Positions 30,509-32,619 of a stretch of DNA of 32,619 nt are shown piece by piece. The DNA comes from Chloroflexota bacterium (GTDB lineage Bacteria > Chloroflexota > Anaerolineae > Anaerolineales > Villigracilaceae), in contig JAJYOU010000021.1 in NCBI GenBank assembly GCA_021795965.1, forward strand, positions 1-32,619. Direction: 5' to 3'. Under the pieces are notes generated by a model. That model was not told the origin of the DNA and ran no database searches. It saw nothing but the letters and a program-made list of their open reading frames with translations. Numbering within the stretch: position 1 is the first letter of the stretch; each line of letters starts with the position of its first letter. Both the position numbers and the translations under genes were made by a program.

Positions 30509-31435
30509 ATGGCCAATTACCTGATCCGGCGTTTGATCACTTCGTTCTTTGTCCTGATTGGAGTCTCAGTCCTGGTATTTTCGATCATCCACCTGGTTCC
30601 AGGTGATGCGGTCACAGCCATCCTGGGATCCCAAAAAGTCAATGCGAGTACGGTTGCCCAGCTGCGCGAGCAGCTGGGCTTGAACGATCCGATCCCGCTC
30701 CAGTACTGGCGCTATTTGAGTCACGCGCTGCAGGGCGACCTGGGGAATTCCATTCGCAATTCCGTTCCCGTCGCCCGGGCAATTCGCGAACAAATTCCAA
30801 GCACACTCGCCCTGGCTTTTTCAGCCCTGCTGCTGGCGCTGGTGATCGGATTTGGTTTGGGTTTGGCGGCGGCTTTGCATCACGGCAGCTGGCTGGACAC
30901 GCTTGCGATGGGTGTTTCGGTCAGCGGTTTATCCATTCCCACTTTCTGGCTGGGGCTGTTGTTGATCCTCTTATTCTCCGTCAGCCTGGGCTGGCTCCCA
31001 AGCATTTCGACCGGTTCCAGTTTGAGGGCGCTGGTGCTGCCCGCGCTAACCCTCGGCTTGCCTGAAGCGGCGGTGGTGGCGCGCATGGTTCGCGCCAGCA
31101 TGCTGGATGTTTTAGGGAAGGAATACATCATGGCTGCCCGAGCCAAGGGTCTGCCGCGGACAAGCGTCATTATGAAACATGCCCTGCGAAATGCCCTCAT
31201 CCCGGTGGTGACTTTTATCGGGCTGCAGATGGCTTACCTGCTGGGTGGTTCGACCATCGTTGAGACCATGTTTGCGCGGCAGGGCATCGGGCGGCTGGCG
31301 GTCACGGCGATTTCCAACCGTGATTACCCGGTGGTGCAGGGGGTGGTGCTGGTGACTGCCGTGGTCTACGTTTTGATCAACACGCTGACGGATATCGGTT
31401 ATACCCTTTTGAACCCCAAGATACGCCTCAAATGA
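30509..31435 (+). CDS. ABC transporter permease, DppB/OppB type
   Basis: This 308-residue protein has the DppB N-terminus (MANYLIRRLITSFFVLIGVS), then LVPGDAVTAILGSQ, LREQLGLNDPIPLQYWRYL, and six TM segments. The EAA loop reads MAARAKGLPRTSVIMKHALRN, and LGGSTIVETMFARQGIGRL follows. It forms the membrane channel together with the next gene. The stop overlaps the next start as ATGA (31432-31435). The Shine-Dalgarno is weak (CAGGTCAC), and the gene is probably translated with the upstream binding-protein gene. Confidence 0.94.
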   Translation: MANYLIRRLITSFFVLIGVSVLVFSIIHLVPGDAVTAILGSQKVNASTVAQLREQLGLNDPIPLQYWRYLSHALQGDLGNSIRNSVPVARAIREQIPSTLALAFSALLLALVIGFGLGLAAALHHGSWLDTLAMGVSVSGLSIPTFWLGLLLILLFSVSLGWLPSISTGSSLRALVLPALTLGLPEAAVVARMVRASMLDVLGKEYIMAARAKGLPRTSVIMKHALRNALIPVVTFIGLQMAYLLGGSTIVETMFARQGIGRLAVTAISNRDYPVVQGVVLVTAVVYVLINTLTDIGYTLLNPKIRLK

Positions 31436-32319
31436 GCGCCGAAATCAGCAAGTCTCCTTTCCAGATGGATTCGCCCGGTCACCGGCTGCTGCGACAAACT
31501 TTTCGAAACCGCAGCGCTCAGGTGGGCGGCGTGCTGCTCTTAATCCTGGTCCTGGCTTGCCTGGCTGCCCCGCTGCTGACCCAGCAAGACCCAAACTCGA
31601 TTGACCCGAGCATGACCCTGCAACCGCCGGGGCTGAAATACCCGATGGGTACAGACGCCATTGGGCGGGATGTCTTTGCCCGGTTTCTCTACGGCGGGCA
31701 GCTATCCCTGCGGGTGGGGCTGGTGGCGATTTCGATTGGCGCCGTGCTGGGGATCACGCTCGGGCTGATCTCCGGTTATTTTGGTGGCTGGACGGACTCG
31801 ATCATTTCCTGGTTGACGGAAATCCTGCTGGCATTCCCGGATATCCTGCTGGCGCTGGCGATCCTTGCCATTCTTGGACCCGGGATCATGAATGCCATGG
31901 TGGCGGTTGGAATTGCTTTTGTGCCATCCTTCATGCGGCTGACCCGCAGCAGTGTCATGTCCATGCGCGAAGCGAGTTTCGTCGAGGCAGCGCGCGCCTT
32001 GGGCGGGTCAGATTTCCAAATTCTGATCAAGCATATTCTACCGAACGCCATGCGGACCCTGCTTGTGCTGATCACGCTCGGGATCGGTTCGTCCATCCTG
32101 GCAGGCGCAGCGCTCAGTTTCCTGGGACTGGGAGCGCAGCCGCCGACCCCCGAATGGGGCGCCATGTTGAATGCCGGTCAAAAATATGTGCGCCAGGCCT
32201 GGTGGCTGACGGTCTTCCCCGGGCTGGGCATTTTCCTGACCATCCTTTCGATCAACCTGATCGGCGATGCCATCAGCGACGCAGTGGCCGGAACGGTGGT
32301 CTTCTCGCGTCCGAAATAA
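31432..32319 (+). CDS. ABC transporter permease, DppC/OppC type
   Basis: This 295-residue protein has an N-terminal cytoplasmic leader (~30 residues) and one TM, the OppC_N region. Then come YPMGTDAIGRDVFARFLYGG, YFGGWTDSIISWLTEILLAF, the EAA loop EAARALGGSDFQILIKHILP, and LSFLGLGAQPPTPEWGAML. These are standard DppC landmarks. It begins in the ATGA overlap with the dppB-like gene. Its partners are the binding protein at 28787 and the permease at 30509; the energy-coupling ATPases are not in this window. Confidence 0.94.
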   Translation: MSAEISKSPFQMDSPGHRLLRQTFRNRSAQVGGVLLLILVLACLAAPLLTQQDPNSIDPSMTLQPPGLKYPMGTDAIGRDVFARFLYGGQLSLRVGLVAISIGAVLGITLGLISGYFGGWTDSIISWLTEILLAFPDILLALAILAILGPGIMNAMVAVGIAFVPSFMRLTRSSVMSMREASFVEAARALGGSDFQILIKHILPNAMRTLLVLITLGIGSSILAGAALSFLGLGAQPPTPEWGAMLNAGQKYVRQAWWLTVFPGLGIFLTILSINLIGDAISDAVAGTVVFSRPK

Positions 32320-32356
32320 CTTACCTATTCTTTGGAACTCCTTTGGCAGGATTAAA

Positions 32357-32619
32357 ATGAACAAGCCCGCTGAACTCCTCATCACCAATGCCCATATTTT
32401 CACCGCGGACAACCGGAAGCCTTTTGCAGAGGCGCTGGCAGTGTCAGGCAACCGCATCGTTTTTGCCGGCAGCCGTTCAGAGGCAGCCGCCTGGAAAGGA
32501 CCCGGCACGAAAGTCATGGATGGTGGCGGCAAGAGCCTCGTGCCGGGCTTCATCGACAGCCATTTCCACATGTTATTTGGCGCGCTCAACCTGGATGGGA
32601 TGCACATCATACGCGCTGA
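32357..32619 (+). CDS. Amidohydrolase (YtcJ-like), 3' end outside window
   Basis: An 87-codon open frame starts with MNKPAELLITNAHIFTADN and runs off the window end without a stop. It has FAEALAVSGNRIVFAG, then VMDGGGKSLVPGFIDSHFHM, in which HFH (the HxH of the metal-dependent amidohydrolase superfamily) follows the PGFIDSH strand. The pattern fits the amidohydrolase_3/YtcJ group. It follows the permease by 37 bases, so it may be in the same operon and hydrolyse the imported substrate. The rest of the domain is not visible. Confidence 0.82.
   Translation, partial: MNKPAELLITNAHIFTADNRKPFAEALAVSGNRIVFAGSRSEAAAWKGPGTKVMDGGGKSLVPGFIDSHFHMLFGALNLDGMHIIRA

Overview
The window looks like the chromosome of a member of the Chloroflexota, probably class Anaerolineae. 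Support: moderately GC-rich housekeeping DNA; lipoprotein solute-binding proteins with long Ala/Thr/Pro linkers after the lipid cysteine; a DUF3494 ice-binding-type adhesin joined to a DNRLRE/CBM96-like C-terminal module; CstA and tandem ArsA-type ATPases. The taxonomic call is inference from protein style; no rRNA is present.

Region 1 (42-9620): a tRNA-Arg(UCG) gene is followed directly by a distinctly AT-rich block of six genes. Reading left, a DNA cytosine-5 methyltransferase and a Vsr mismatch endonuclease are one base apart. Reading right from the same intergenic space are a MORC/GHKL-type ATPase, a Z1-domain superfamily-2 ATPase, a PD-(D/E)XK nuclease-like protein and an AIPR protein, each overlapping the next by 4-20 bases. 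This is a complete anti-phage/restriction-like island beside a tRNA, without visible integrase or flanking direct repeat.

Region 2 (9621-13113): a junction with decayed accessory genes (a DUF4926 gene preceded by an internally deleted DUF6883 partner), a secreted ice-binding-family protein, and an unknown single-TM protein with a clear promoter and terminator.

Region 3 (13159-18098, minus strand): a tight six-gene operon, cstA - thioredoxin-fold CxxC protein - two paralogous ~100-residue proteins - two ArsA-family ATPases. The two ATPases carry complementary losses in their switch motifs, and neither has the metal-binding cysteines of arsenic ArsA. I regard this as the best candidate for an undescribed system.

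Region 4 (18228-24183): a TPR membrane protein, a ketopantoate reductase-like enzyme, a small membrane protein, and an aroC-dinB-aroA cluster in which both shikimate-pathway homologues have substitutions at normally invariant active-site residues.

Region 5 (24515-32619): a NitT/TauT-type ABC importer with a perfect 34-bp palindrome between its binding-protein and ATPase genes, a lipoprotein cytochrome c, and an oligopeptide-type ABC importer (binding protein and two permeases) followed by an amidohydrolase cut by the window end.
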